From: Litoreibacter ponti
GTDB lineage: Bacteria; Pseudomonadota; Alphaproteobacteria; Rhodobacterales; Rhodobacteraceae
Assembly (NCBI RefSeq): GCF_003054285.1
Contig: NZ_QBKS01000001.1
Location: forward strand, 1,984,001-2,048,000
Direction of reading: 5' to 3'
DNA length: 64,000 bases
The translations under genes were made by a program, and so were the position numbers. Positions 19,568 to 28,113 of the stretch are shown here, in pieces (the first letter of the stretch is position 1; each line of letters begins with the position of its first letter). The notes under the pieces are model-generated. The model had not been told where the DNA came from, searched no databases, and saw only the letters and a list, made by a program, of their open reading frames with translations.

Positions 19568-20622
19568 CAGTCGATCCCCAGCATCTTGCGGTTGGCCGCC
19601 TCGTCAGTGCCGCCATCGGCGAAGTCATCGAAGGCGCGCTCGGTCACGCGGATGATGTGGTCGGAGACGAACTGCGCCCCTTCCCGCGCGCCGTCCTCCG
19701 GGTGCTTGAGGCAGCATTCCCATTCCACCACGGCCCAGCCGTCGAAATCATTGGCCGCCATCTTCGAGAAAACCGCGCCGAAATCGACCTGCCCGTCGCC
19801 AAGCGAGCGGAAGCGCCCGGCCCGATCGACCCAACTCTGGTAGCCGGAATAGACGCCTTGCCGCCCGGTTGGATTGAACTCGGCATCCTTGACGTGGAAC
19901 ATCTTGATGCGGTCTTTGTAGATGTCGATGTTGTCTAGGTAGTCGAGGCATTGCAGCACGTAATGCGACGGATCGTAGAGCATGTTGCAGCGCGCATGGT
20001 TGTCGACGCGCTCCAGAAACATCTCGAAGGTCACGCCGTCATGCAGATCCTCGCCCGGGTGGATTTCGTAGCAAATGTTGACGTCATTCTCTTCGGCATG
20101 ATCCAAGATGGGCCGCCACCGCTTGGCCAGCTCGTCAAACGCCGTCTCGATCAGACCCGCCGGGCGCTGCGGCCAAGGGTAGACGTAGGGCCACGCCAGC
20201 GCGCCGGAGAAGGAGACGTGGTTCTTGATGCCCATATTGGCGGAGGCGCTGATCGCCTTCATCACCTGATCGACCGCCCACTCCTGCCGGGCCTTCGGGT
20301 TGCCGTGCACGGACGGGTCCGCGAAGCCGTCGAAGGCCGCGTCATAGGCAGGGTGCACGGCCACAAGCTGGCCTTGCAGGTGGGTCGACAGCTCGGTCAC
20401 TTCGACGCCGTTGGCCGCCGCCTGGCCCTTGAATTCGTCGCAATAATCTTTGCTTTCGGCCGCCTTGGCGAGATCGAAGAGCCGCCCGTCCCAACTGGGC
20501 ACCTGCACGCCTTTGTAGCCGCAATCGGCGGCCCATTTCGTAATCGCGTCCCAGGAATTGAACGGGGCGTCGTCGCCTGCGAATTGCGCCAGAAACAGCG
20601 CCGGACCCTTGATGGTTTTCAT
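19567..20622 (-). CDS. Sugar phosphate isomerase/epimerase (TIM barrel)
   Basis: This 351-aa protein starts at ATG 20622 (MKTIKGPALFLAQFAGDDAP); a longer upstream frame is GC-rich noise. Family segments are VNICYEIHPGEDLHDGVTFE (metal-ligand Glu and His), MLYDPSHYVLQCLDYLDNID (Asp, His), IKMFHVKDAEFNPTG (His) and AVVEWECCLKHPEDG (Glu). It belongs to the xylose-isomerase-like barrel enzymes that often work with Gfo/Idh dehydrogenases, as the next gene does here. It probably epimerises or isomerises the sugar or polyol brought in by the upstream ABC transporter. The substrate is unknown. Confidence 0.88.
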   Translation of the reverse strand: MKTIKGPALFLAQFAGDDAPFNSWDAITKWAADCGYKGVQVPSWDGRLFDLAKAAESKDYCDEFKGQAAANGVEVTELSTHLQGQLVAVHPAYDAAFDGFADPSVHGNPKARQEWAVDQVMKAISASANMGIKNHVSFSGALAWPYVYPWPQRPAGLIETAFDELAKRWRPILDHAEENDVNICYEIHPGEDLHDGVTFEMFLERVDNHARCNMLYDPSHYVLQCLDYLDNIDIYKDRIKMFHVKDAEFNPTGRQGVYSGYQSWVDRAGRFRSLGDGQVDFGAVFSKMAANDFDGWAVVEWECCLKHPEDGAREGAQFVSDHIIRVTERAFDDFADGGTDEAANRKMLGID

Positions 20623-20651
20623 GATCTCTCTCCTCCCAAATCGTGTCTGTG

Positions 20652-21719
20652 CTATTCCGGCTCGGGCCGGGGCGGCAGGTTCTCGCGGATCAAGACCTCG
20701 ATCCGGATGTGTTCCTGGCTTGCCAGCACCGGCGCGTTGTCGCATTTCGCCCGCATCACCCGCAGCGCCGAGCGCGCCAGATGGCCGGAGTTCTGGTTGA
20801 TCACGGCGTCGAGCACCCCGGCCTCCAGCAGGTCGCGAGAATTGTCCGTCAGCTCGTGGTCGATGCACAGGATGCGCTGCTTGGCGTTAAATGTCGTGAG
20901 CGCCGCCGCGACGCCGCGCACGCTGGCACCGGCGGAGTAGACCGCCACCACGTCGCTGTTTTCACGCAGGCAGCGCAGGGTCAGCTCTTCGGCGGTTTCC
21001 GGGTCGTCATAGGCCTCAATACTGGGCAGCGGGGTCAGGTTGGGAAATTCCGCGCGCATGACCGCGTCGAACCCGAGGCGGCGTTCGATCATGTCGCGCG
21101 CCTGCATCGAGGTCACGACGACCGCGACCTTGCCACGCCGCTCGCCCGCGAAACGGCCCAAGAGCGTGCCCGCCGTGCGCCCGGCAGAGACGTTGTCGAA
21201 GCCCACGAAGTGATCCCGCTCGGAATTGGGCTGGTCGGCCACCAGCGAGACGACGGCAACGCCGTGTTTCTTCATCCGCGCAATCGTGTCGCGCGCGATG
21301 GGCGTCTCGTTGGACATGATCGCGAGCCCGTCAATCTCCGCCGGATCAAGCGCTTGCAGCTCTTTGACCAGCTTGGAATTGTCGCGGTTGGAGATCAGAA
21401 TGGTGCGGGCCGCGACGCGCTCATAAGCGGCATTTTCGACCGCCTCGGCGATGGATTTGCGCAAGCCCGTCAGGAACTGACCTTGCCCGTCGGGCAGCAC
21501 GAAGACGAAGCGGTATGTGCGCTGCCGGGCCAGATTGGCCGCCGTCAGATCGCGGACATATCCAAGCTTTTCGATTGCGCCGTTGACCCGCTCTACCGTC
21601 TTGGCGCGCACCCCCTCTCGTTTGTTGAGAACCCGGTCCACGGTCGCAAGGCTGACACGCGCTTCGCGGGCCACGTCATGCGCGGTGGGTTTGGGTTTCG
21701 AGAGGTGGTGTTTGCTCAT
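20652..21719 (-). CDS. LacI-family transcriptional regulator of the ABC/catabolic operon
   Basis: This 355-aa protein has an N-terminal helix-turn-helix with hinge (TAHDVAREARVSLATVDRVL, residues 12-31, then NKREGVRAKTVERVNGAIEK). A periplasmic-binding-protein-like sensor domain follows, with IDGLAIMSNETP, VSLVADQPNSERDHFVGFDN and ILCIDHELTDNSRDLLEAGV. It is encoded inside the operon it probably controls, between the kinase and isomerase genes. Two matching 16-bp palindromes with a central CG, the hallmark of LacI operators, lie at 29507-29552 in front of the first gene. The effector is likely the transported sugar or a phosphorylated product. Confidence 0.9.
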   Translation of the reverse strand: MSKHHLSKPKPTAHDVAREARVSLATVDRVLNKREGVRAKTVERVNGAIEKLGYVRDLTAANLARQRTYRFVFVLPDGQGQFLTGLRKSIAEAVENAAYERVAARTILISNRDNSKLVKELQALDPAEIDGLAIMSNETPIARDTIARMKKHGVAVVSLVADQPNSERDHFVGFDNVSAGRTAGTLLGRFAGERRGKVAVVVTSMQARDMIERRLGFDAVMRAEFPNLTPLPSIEAYDDPETAEELTLRCLRENSDVVAVYSAGASVRGVAAALTTFNAKQRILCIDHELTDNSRDLLEAGVLDAVINQNSGHLARSALRVMRAKCDNAPVLASQEHIRIEVLIRENLPPRPEPE

Positions 21720-21722
21720 CCG

Positions 21723-23351
21723 CTATTCCCTGACGTTGGCGAGCTGCTCGAACAGCCGGGCGACGGCCTCGGCGCCGGGGTCGTTATGACCGATCAGGTT
21801 CTCCTCGGGAACATAGGACGAGCGGCCCGCCTTGGCCTTGCCCATCTTCGCGGTGCCATCGGCCCCATCGCGGGCGGCCTGAGCCGCGGCAGTCAGCCCT
21901 TGTGGAAGGGCGGTCAAGGCTGGCTCGAGCGCGTCTATCATGGTGCGGTCGCCCTTCTCGGCCCCGCCGACCTCGCTGATCCGCCGCAAGCCCGCCAGCA
22001 AGGCCGAGGCCAGCGGTTTACCATTAGCCGACGCGTCGCCCACGGCCCCGAAGAAGATCGACAGGATGATGCCGGACGAGCCGCCCATCGTCTGGCTCAG
22101 CTCGTTACTCAGCGCGCGGTAGAATTGCGTCAGGTCCGCCAGCGGCATCCGGTCGAGCGCGTCTTTCAATGCCTGCGCGGCGGTTTTGAGCGTGCTGCCC
22201 GTGTCGCCGTCGCCGGACTTGGCGTCGAGCTGGTTCAGATCGGCCTCGGAGCTGATGAGCAGATTGCAGACCTCTTCGATTACTGCGCGCACTTCGGGGT
22301 TCTCGGACGGGATCGGCTGGATCGGGCTGAGACCATCGGGCAGCGGGATCACGGGCGGCTCGACCAGTGTGTGCATGCCGGGCCAGGCGGCGGGGCCGAC
22401 GGGGGCCTGCAAATGGGCGAGGTTGCTGTCATCAACCGGAAGGATCGAGACCGAGAAGCCGTGCATATCCAGCGCGGTCATCAGCGGCGCGGGGCCGATG
22501 ATGTGCTTGATCCTGCTTGCTTTATCGGAGGTCGCCAGCTCATGAGCGAGCACGCTCATCTCCAGCGGCGTGGTCGCGCCGAGATTGTTGAGCAGTGCGA
22601 CGTACGCGCCGCCGGTCATGCTGGGCGCGAGCTTGTCCAGCACCATGTCCATCGCGGTTTTGGCATCCGAGAAGGCCACCTGTTCGACGCCCGCTTCGCC
22701 ATGGATACCAAGGCCCAGCTCGGCCATGCCTGGTGCGATGCGCGCTTCCTTCGACGAGCCGGGCACGGTGCAGGTGTCGAGCGATTTGCCGATGGAGGCC
22801 ATGCCTTCGATGGCTTGGATCGCGGCGTCGCTGACGGCGGTCAGGTCACCCCCCGCTTCGGCAATCGCGCCCGCGATCTTGTGCACGAACAAGGTTCCCG
22901 CGACACCGCGGGCCTGCGGTAGATCCGGCAGTGCGATGTCGTCATCGACGACGACCATGGAGACTTTCAGGCCAAAGGCCCGCGCGCGCTCTGCGGCAAG
23001 GCCGAAATTCAATCGGTCGCCAGTGTAGTTCTTCACGATCAGCAGACAGCCCGCCGGGCCGGTCACCGCCAGAATACCCGCCAGCACCGCGTCGACGGAC
23101 GGCGAGGCGAAGACCTCGCCACAGACCGCCGCGGTCAACATGCCTGCGCCGACGAAGCCTGCGTGGGCGGGCTCGTGGCCCGAGCCGCCGCCCGAGATCA
23201 GCGCGACCTTGGATTTGTCCCAGTCACTGCGGCAAACCACCTTGATATGCGGGTAGCCGTCGAGCCGGGTCAGCGCACCGCCGGAGCTTTCGAGGAGCCC
23301 GTCTATCGCGTCGGTGACCAGCGTGTCTTTGGCATTGATAAATTGGTTCAT
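21723..23351 (-). CDS. Dihydroxyacetone kinase-family protein (DhaK-DhaL fusion)
   Basis: This 542-aa protein fuses two domains. The DhaK domain (about 1-330) has the substrate loop GGGSGHEPAHAGFVG (residues 53-67) and the covalently binding His217 in LGIHGEAG. The DhaL ATP domain (about 350-542) has Mg-binding SGDGDTGSTLKTA (DGDTG at 381-385) and TMGGSSG-like nucleotide loop residues. It is an ATP-dependent single-chain kinase, not the phosphotransferase-dependent DhaKLM set. Such enzymes phosphorylate dihydroxyacetone or four-carbon ketoses such as erythrulose. Its place in a sugar ABC operon with two isomerase/dehydrogenase-type genes favours a ketose intermediate. The exact ketose is not shown. 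Confidence 0.9.
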   Translation of the reverse strand: MNQFINAKDTLVTDAIDGLLESSGGALTRLDGYPHIKVVCRSDWDKSKVALISGGGSGHEPAHAGFVGAGMLTAAVCGEVFASPSVDAVLAGILAVTGPAGCLLIVKNYTGDRLNFGLAAERARAFGLKVSMVVVDDDIALPDLPQARGVAGTLFVHKIAGAIAEAGGDLTAVSDAAIQAIEGMASIGKSLDTCTVPGSSKEARIAPGMAELGLGIHGEAGVEQVAFSDAKTAMDMVLDKLAPSMTGGAYVALLNNLGATTPLEMSVLAHELATSDKASRIKHIIGPAPLMTALDMHGFSVSILPVDDSNLAHLQAPVGPAAWPGMHTLVEPPVIPLPDGLSPIQPIPSENPEVRAVIEEVCNLLISSEADLNQLDAKSGDGDTGSTLKTAAQALKDALDRMPLADLTQFYRALSNELSQTMGGSSGIILSIFFGAVGDASANGKPLASALLAGLRRISEVGGAEKGDRTMIDALEPALTALPQGLTAAAQAARDGADGTAKMGKAKAGRSSYVPEENLIGHNDPGAEAVARLFEQLANVRE

Positions 23352-23365
23352 CTCTTGGGTCTCCT

Positions 23366-24364
23366 TCAGCGAATGCGGTTGCCCGCGGCGTCAAAGTAAA
23401 GCGGGTTGCGCGGCGCGATCTTGATATGCGCGCCGGGGGCGTAATCCGTGGCCGGGTCGGCGATGGTGGTGATGGCGTGGCTGCCGAGCTTCAGATGCAG
23501 GCGGTTCTGATCGCCCAGGTGTTCGACACGCTGCACTTCGGCCTCCAGCCCGTCGCCCTGCTGGATATGTTCCGGACGCATTCCGATATTGATGGCCCCC
23601 GAAGGCGCGCCGCCGCCGAACAGATCAGCGGGCAGGATGTTGATGCGCGGCTGGCCGAGCCGGCTCGCCACATAAAGCGAATTGGGGTTCTCGTAGATCT
23701 CGCGCGGGGTGCCGAACTGCACCAGCCGCCCATGATCCAGCACGCCCACATGGGAGGCCATCGTCATCGCCTCGATCTGGTCGTGGGTCACGTAAAGCAG
23801 CGTCGCGCCAAGGCTCGCATGGATGCGCTTCAGCTCGACCCGCAGGTCGGTGCGCAGCTTGGCGTCGAGCGAGCTGAGCGGCTCGTCCATCAGGTAGATC
23901 GCAGGCTCGCGCACCAGCGCGCGCCCGATGGAGACCCGCTGCATCTCGCCGCCCGACAAGGCCGTCGCCTTGTTGTCGAGCTTGTGGCTGATCTGCAGCA
24001 CCTCGGCCACCTCGTTCACCTTGCGGTCAATCTCGGGCTTGGGCGTCTTCAGGATCGGGGATTTCAGCGGAAATTCGAGATTTTCGCGCACCGACAGGTG
24101 CGGGTAGAGCGAGTACTGCTGGAACACCATCGCCACATCACGCTGCGCGGGCGTCTCGCCCGCCACGTTGCGCCCGCCGATCCAGACCTCGCCCTTGTCG
24201 GCGGTCTCCAGCCCCGAGATCAGACGCAGGGTCGTCGTCTTGCCCGCGCCCGTGGGGCCTAGCAGTACGACGAAAGAGCCATCGGGGATCGTCATCGTCA
24301 TATCTTCGACGCCCACATCGCTGCCAAACATCTTGGTCAGGTTTTTCAGGATCACCTCAGCCAT
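23366..24364 (-). CDS. Sugar ABC transporter ATP-binding protein (second ATPase)
   Basis: This 332-aa protein has Walker A LLGPTGAGKTTTLRLISG (residues 34-51), signature ALSGGEMQRVSIGRALVREP, Walker B IYLMDEPLSSLDAKLR and the switch His in LLYVTHDQIEAM. A C-terminal MalK/UgpC-type regulatory barrel follows (GAINIGMRPEHIQ). It is the second of two different ATPases encoded side by side (8-bp overlap), which suggests a heterodimeric motor. That arrangement is known in glycerol and polyol importers of the Rhizobium GlpST type. It energises the importer made of the permeases at 26007-28011. Confidence 0.92.
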   Translation of the reverse strand: MAEVILKNLTKMFGSDVGVEDMTMTIPDGSFVVLLGPTGAGKTTTLRLISGLETADKGEVWIGGRNVAGETPAQRDVAMVFQQYSLYPHLSVRENLEFPLKSPILKTPKPEIDRKVNEVAEVLQISHKLDNKATALSGGEMQRVSIGRALVREPAIYLMDEPLSSLDAKLRTDLRVELKRIHASLGATLLYVTHDQIEAMTMASHVGVLDHGRLVQFGTPREIYENPNSLYVASRLGQPRINILPADLFGGGAPSGAINIGMRPEHIQQGDGLEAEVQRVEHLGDQNRLHLKLGSHAITTIADPATDYAPGAHIKIAPRNPLYFDAAGNRIR

Positions 24365-25454
24365 GGGCCAGCACCCCTTCGTTAAGCTCCGAGATCAGGG
24401 CCTGGCCATTGGCCTCGTCAAAGAGCGTGACTTTGGGGGCCTCGAAACTCAGGCCGACCTTTTCGCCGACATTGGCCGTCAGGCTGCTATCGATGCGCGC
24501 TTTCAGCTCGCCATTGGGCGTGTCGAGCGTGATGATCTGGGTCGTGCCGAGGTATTCGGCCGCCATCACCTCGCCCCGGTAGTCGCCGCTGTCGGACAGG
24601 GTCACATGTTCGGGCCGGACGCCGAAAACCAGATTGCCGGACGCCCCTTGCCGCTGGGCGGGGACGCCAAGTTTTTGGCCGTTCAGCTCCACATGCTGCG
24701 CGCCGCCGGCCACCGCCCCTTCGAACCGCAGGAAGTTCATCGAAGGGGAGCCGATGAAGTCGGCCACGAACATCGTGGCGGGCTTGTCGTAGATTTCCTG
24801 CGGCGTGCCGAACTGTTCGACCACAGCGTTGTTCATCACGACGATCTTGTCGCCCATCTGCATCGCCTCGAGCTGGTCATGGGTCACGTAGACGGTCGTG
24901 GCCCCCATCCGGTCGTGAAGCGCGCGCAGCTCTTCGGCCATGTGTTCGCGAAATTCCGCATCCAAGGCACCCAGCGGCTCGTCCATCATGAACGCCTTGG
25001 GGTCGCGCACGATGGCGCGGCCAAGGGCCACGCGCTGGCGGTCGCCGCCAGACAGCCCACCAACGGGGCGGCTCAGAATATCGGTGATCCCAAGAATGCC
25101 CGCGACCTCTTCCACCTTCGCCTTGACCTGCGCGCGGGGCATGCCCTGGCTGACCAGCGGGTAGCTGAGGTTCTTGCGCACATTCATATGCGGATAGAGC
25201 GCGAACATCTGGAACACGAAGGCAATGTCGCGCTGCGAGGGCGGGCGCTGGCTGATCTCTTCACCATCAAGGTAAATCTCGCCCGCGGTCGGCAGCTCCA
25301 GCCCCGCGATCATCCGCAAGGTGGTGGTCTTGCCGCAGCCGGACGGGCCCAGCAGCATGAAGAACTCGCCATCCTCGATCGTGAAGGAGCTTTCCTTTAC
25401 GGCGACGAAATCGCCGAACTCCTTGCGGATGTTATTGATCTTGATCTGCGCCAT
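24357..25454 (-). CDS. Sugar ABC transporter ATP-binding protein (first ATPase)
   Basis: This 365-aa protein has Walker A LLGPSGCGKTTTLRMIAG, signature GLSGGDRQRVALGRAIVRDP, Walker B AFMMDEPLGALDAEFR and switch VYVTHDQLEAMQM. A C-terminal MalK-like domain follows (LVFGVRPEHVTL). It overlaps the second ATPase gene by 8 bp and starts at the stop of the VOC gene. It pairs with the 332-aa ATPase as the motor of the sugar/polyol importer. The signature has Asp-Arg where many homologues have Gln-Gln or Glu-Gln. Confidence 0.92.
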   Translation of the reverse strand: MAQIKINNIRKEFGDFVAVKESSFTIEDGEFFMLLGPSGCGKTTTLRMIAGLELPTAGEIYLDGEEISQRPPSQRDIAFVFQMFALYPHMNVRKNLSYPLVSQGMPRAQVKAKVEEVAGILGITDILSRPVGGLSGGDRQRVALGRAIVRDPKAFMMDEPLGALDAEFREHMAEELRALHDRMGATTVYVTHDQLEAMQMGDKIVVMNNAVVEQFGTPQEIYDKPATMFVADFIGSPSMNFLRFEGAVAGGAQHVELNGQKLGVPAQRQGASGNLVFGVRPEHVTLSDSGDYRGEVMAAEYLGTTQIITLDTPNGELKARIDSSLTANVGEKVGLSFEAPKVTLFDEANGQALISELNEGVLAHG

Positions 25455-25816
25455 TACATGAACTGCCCTATGCGTAAGAGATTGCCGTCCGGGTCCAACA
25501 GATGCAGCTCGCGCATCTCCCAGCTCTTGTCTTCGGCGGGTTTGAATCGGGGGAACCCCTCAGCCGGGATGCCGAGCGTCTCGATATGCGCGCTCAGGGT
25601 GTCGACATCATCGGTGCGGATGTAGATCGCACACTGGCTTGTCGCAGGATCGTTCTCGGGGTTGTGGGCGAAATGCACCTCGACCGTGTCCATCACCATG
25701 ATCAGATAGCCACTGCCCGTCCAACGCCCCGTCTCCTTGAACCCCAGCTTGGTGTAGAATTCGGCCGTCACGTCCAGATCGCGGACCGGCAGGATGCCAC
25801 AGGTCGAGATCAGCAT
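25454..25816 (-). CDS. VOC (glyoxalase/bleomycin-resistance fold) family protein
   Basis: This is a 120-aa protein from ATG 25816, overlapping the upstream stop as TGATG; a GTG one codon earlier is also possible. Vicinal-oxygen-chelate fold segments are GILPVRDLDVTAEFYTKLGF near the start and RELHLLDPDGNLLRIGQF at the end, the latter with a likely metal-ligand His and Glu-equivalent. A single VOC unit must dimerise to form its sites. Its position between transporter genes suggests a minor role with the imported compound or a reactive by-product. The function is not known. Confidence 0.8.
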   Translation of the reverse strand: MLISTCGILPVRDLDVTAEFYTKLGFKETGRWTGSGYLIMVMDTVEVHFAHNPENDPATSQCAIYIRTDDVDTLSAHIETLGIPAEGFPRFKPAEDKSWEMRELHLLDPDGNLLRIGQFM

Positions 25817-26010
25817 CACTCACCCTCCGGAAAATGGCTGACGATGATGAACATCACCGTGCCAACCAGCGTGACGATGAAGGAATAGGTGAAGGCCCAA
25901 ATCACGAAGGGCTGCATCAGCATGAAGACACCTAGGCCGATCAGGATGGTCGCAACCATCTCCCAGGGGCCGCGTCTGAGGCGCAGCAGGCCGTTAAAGA
26001 ACTCGCTCAT
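25816..26010 (-). CDS. Small two-helix membrane protein of the ABC operon
   Basis: This 64-aa protein starts at ATG 26010 (MSEFFNGLLRLRRGPWEMVA). It has two hydrophobic stretches: MVATILIGLGVFMLMQPFVI, and the stretch around TYSFIVTLVGTVMFIIVSHF. Its start overlaps the stop of the permease gene by 4 bp and its stop overlaps the VOC gene. It therefore lies in the heart of the transporter operon. Small membrane proteins (for example the DUF2160 type) accompany the two-ATPase glycerol importer of rhizobia, and this could be a counterpart. That is inference from position and size. Confidence 0.7.
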   Translation of the reverse strand: MSEFFNGLLRLRRGPWEMVATILIGLGVFMLMQPFVIWAFTYSFIVTLVGTVMFIIVSHFPEGE

Positions 26011-26945
26011 TTGCGCACCGCTCCGAAAGTGATCCCGCGCAGCAGGTGCTTGCGCAACAGGATGGTGAAGATCATGACCGGCAGCAGGAAGATCGTGGCC
26101 CCTGCCGCGACCGCGGGCCAATCCAGACCGCCAACGCCGATGATGGTCGGGATGAAGGGCGGTGCCGTTTGCGCCGTACCAGAGGTCAGCAGCACCGCGA
26201 AGGCGTATTCGTTCCATGCAAAGATCAGGCAGAAGATCGCGGTCGATGCGATGCCGGTCGCCGCCTGCGGCAGCACCACTTTGTAGAAGGCCTGGAACCG
26301 CGTGTAGCCATCGATCAGCGCTGCCTCTTCATACTCGCGCGGGATCTCGTCGATGAAGCCTTTCAAGAGCCATACCGCCAGCGAGATATTGACCGCTGTG
26401 TAAAGCAGGATCATGCCCAGATGCGTGTCCGACAGGCCCAGCTGGCGGTACATCAGAAAAATCGGGATCGCCACGGCGATGGGCGGCATCATCCGCGTAC
26501 TGAGGATGAAGAACAGCAGATCGTCCGCCAAGGGTATCTTGAACCGACTGAACGCATAGGCCGCGAGCGTGCCGAGGAAGATCGACAGGAAGGTCGAGCC
26601 GAAGCCGATGATGACCGAGTTCAGGAAGCGCTCGCCAAATTTCGACGGCCCGGCGATGACCATATCGTATTCGCGCACGATCTCCTCGTACCAGGTTTGC
26701 GGCGGGTTCGCGTCGAGGAACTCCTGCGTCTGCCGGGTGCGGGTCGTGAACAGGTTCACGTAGCCTTCCAGCGTCGGTTCGAACACGACTTTGGGCGGGT
26801 AGCTGATCGCATCGGCGGGGGATTTGAAGCCTGTGAGCATGATCCACGCGAGCGGCACCATGGTGACCAGCGCGTAGATGACGACCATTGTGCCTGCGAA
26901 CCATTTGGAGCGCTTCGACGGCTCTGTGACGGAGAAACTGCTCAT
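26007..26945 (-). CDS. Carbohydrate ABC transporter permease, MalG type
   Basis: This 312-aa protein has six predicted membrane helices and the ATPase-docking EAA loop EYEEAALIDGYTRFQAFYKV followed by VLPQAATGIASTAIFCLIFA. The N-terminus has a helix (WFAGTMVVIYALVTMVPLAW) and a long periplasmic stretch before helix 2. This is the second permease of the importer; the MalF-type partner lies upstream. The 118-bp gap to that gene contains three tandem palindromes. Those could adjust the amount of message or translation between the two subunits. Confidence 0.92.
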   Translation of the reverse strand: MSSFSVTEPSKRSKWFAGTMVVIYALVTMVPLAWIMLTGFKSPADAISYPPKVVFEPTLEGYVNLFTTRTRQTQEFLDANPPQTWYEEIVREYDMVIAGPSKFGERFLNSVIIGFGSTFLSIFLGTLAAYAFSRFKIPLADDLLFFILSTRMMPPIAVAIPIFLMYRQLGLSDTHLGMILLYTAVNISLAVWLLKGFIDEIPREYEEAALIDGYTRFQAFYKVVLPQAATGIASTAIFCLIFAWNEYAFAVLLTSGTAQTAPPFIPTIIGVGGLDWPAVAAGATIFLLPVMIFTILLRKHLLRGITFGAVRK

Positions 26946-26978
26946 GGGACGGACCGCTCCGGTTGCAAGGGGAGGTGG

Positions 26979-27045
26979 GAAGGCATTTCGAAATGCCTTC
27001 CTGCGCGGCGCATGCGCCGCGCGCTAAGCCGCTTCGAAGCGGCTT
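26979..27045. repeat. Three tandem perfect palindromes (REP-like) between permease genes
   Basis: Three adjacent self-complementary units fill the gap between the two permease genes. The first, 26979-27000, is a 22-bp palindrome with half-site GAAGGCATTTC. The second, 27003-27022, is 20 bp with half-site GCGCGGCGCA. The third, 27026-27045, is 20 bp with half-site AAGCCGCTTC. All pair without mismatch. They differ in sequence from each other, unlike typical operator repeats. In RNA each would fold into a tight hairpin. Confidence 0.85.
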
Positions 27046-27063
27046 TCTGGGACACCAAACCGC

Positions 27064-28011
27064 TCATCTTTCCTTCACTTTGTTCAACGCTTTGACGTAG
27101 ATCGAGGCGAGCCCGAACACGGTGACAAAGAGGATGATCGCGTAGGCAGAGGCATAGCCCGTGCGCCACTTTTCGAACGCCTCTCGTTTGAGGTTGATCG
27201 AGGTCAGCTCGGTGGTCGATCCCGGCCCGCCGCCGGTCAGTTGCACGACGAGGTCGAACATTTTGAAGTTCTCGATCCCCCGAAACAGCACCGCCAACAT
27301 CAGGAACGGCAGCACCATCGGGATGGTGATCGTGAAGAACTGCCGCAGCTTGGATGCGCGGTCGACCTCGGCCGCCTCGTAGATGTAGTCGGGGATCGAG
27401 CGCAATCCCGCCAGACAGATCAGCATCACGAAGGGCGTCCACATCCATGTGTCGACGATCACGATGGACCATGGAGCCAGATCGACCGAGCCCAGCATTT
27501 CGAAGCTCGACGGCTCCTTGCCGGTGAAAAACGCCACGATGTAGTTAAAGAGCCCGATCTGCGGCTGGTAGAGGAACTTCCAGAAGTTACCAACGACCGC
27601 GGGCGACAGCATCATCGGCAGGACGATGATCGTCGTCCACAGGTCGTTGCCCTTGAATTTCTTGTTGATCAGATAGGCCAGCGTGAATCCGATCAGCACC
27701 TGGAAGAAGATCGTCCAGAACAGGAAGTGCGCCGTGGCCTGCATGTTCAGCCAGATGTCGCTATCGGTCAGGATGCGCTCGTAATTGCGCAGGCCGACAT
27801 TCTTGATCTCGCGGTTGGGGCTGTTGGCCTTGAAGTTGGTAAAACTGAGATTGATCGTCCAGATCAGCGGGAAGATGTTGATCGCAAGCAGCAGGAAGAT
27901 CGTCGGCGCCACGAAGATCCAGGCGATCGCCCGGTCGCTGAGGCCTTTGATCTTGCGGGCCACCCGCACCGGTGTGGCGGCGGCAACGCGATCTGCGGGG
28001 GTGTCGGGCAT
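27064..28011 (-). CDS. Carbohydrate ABC transporter permease, MalF type
   Basis: This 315-aa protein has six membrane helices, starting AIAWIFVAPTIFLLLAINIF after a short cytoplasmic N-terminus. Its EAA loop is YIYEAAEVDRASKLRQFFTI followed by TIPMVLPFLMLAVLFRGIEN. It forms the membrane channel with the MalG-type partner. The gene is separated by about 100 bp from the binding-protein gene and by the palindrome cluster from the partner gene. This spacing fits a lower level of expression than the binding protein. Confidence 0.92.
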   Translation of the reverse strand: MPDTPADRVAAATPVRVARKIKGLSDRAIAWIFVAPTIFLLLAINIFPLIWTINLSFTNFKANSPNREIKNVGLRNYERILTDSDIWLNMQATAHFLFWTIFFQVLIGFTLAYLINKKFKGNDLWTTIIVLPMMLSPAVVGNFWKFLYQPQIGLFNYIVAFFTGKEPSSFEMLGSVDLAPWSIVIVDTWMWTPFVMLICLAGLRSIPDYIYEAAEVDRASKLRQFFTITIPMVLPFLMLAVLFRGIENFKMFDLVVQLTGGGPGSTTELTSINLKREAFEKWRTGYASAYAIILFVTVFGLASIYVKALNKVKER

Positions 28012-28048
28012 GGAATGTGATCCGGGCGTAAGGGTGCAGGGGAGGCCT

Positions 28049-28071
28049 CCCCCGAGCTTATCGCCCGGGGG
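28049..28071. other. Intercistronic hairpin between binding-protein and permease genes
   Basis: CCCCCG and CGGGGG form a 6-bp GC stem with an 11-nt loop in the gap between the binding-protein gene and the first permease gene. No T-run follows. It could stabilise the upstream message or reduce read-through into the permease genes, as hairpins in other binding-protein operons do. Confidence 0.4.
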
Positions 28072-28113
28072 TGCCCGTCTTTTGAGAGGGGCCAGAGCGG
28101 CCCATCAGGGAGG

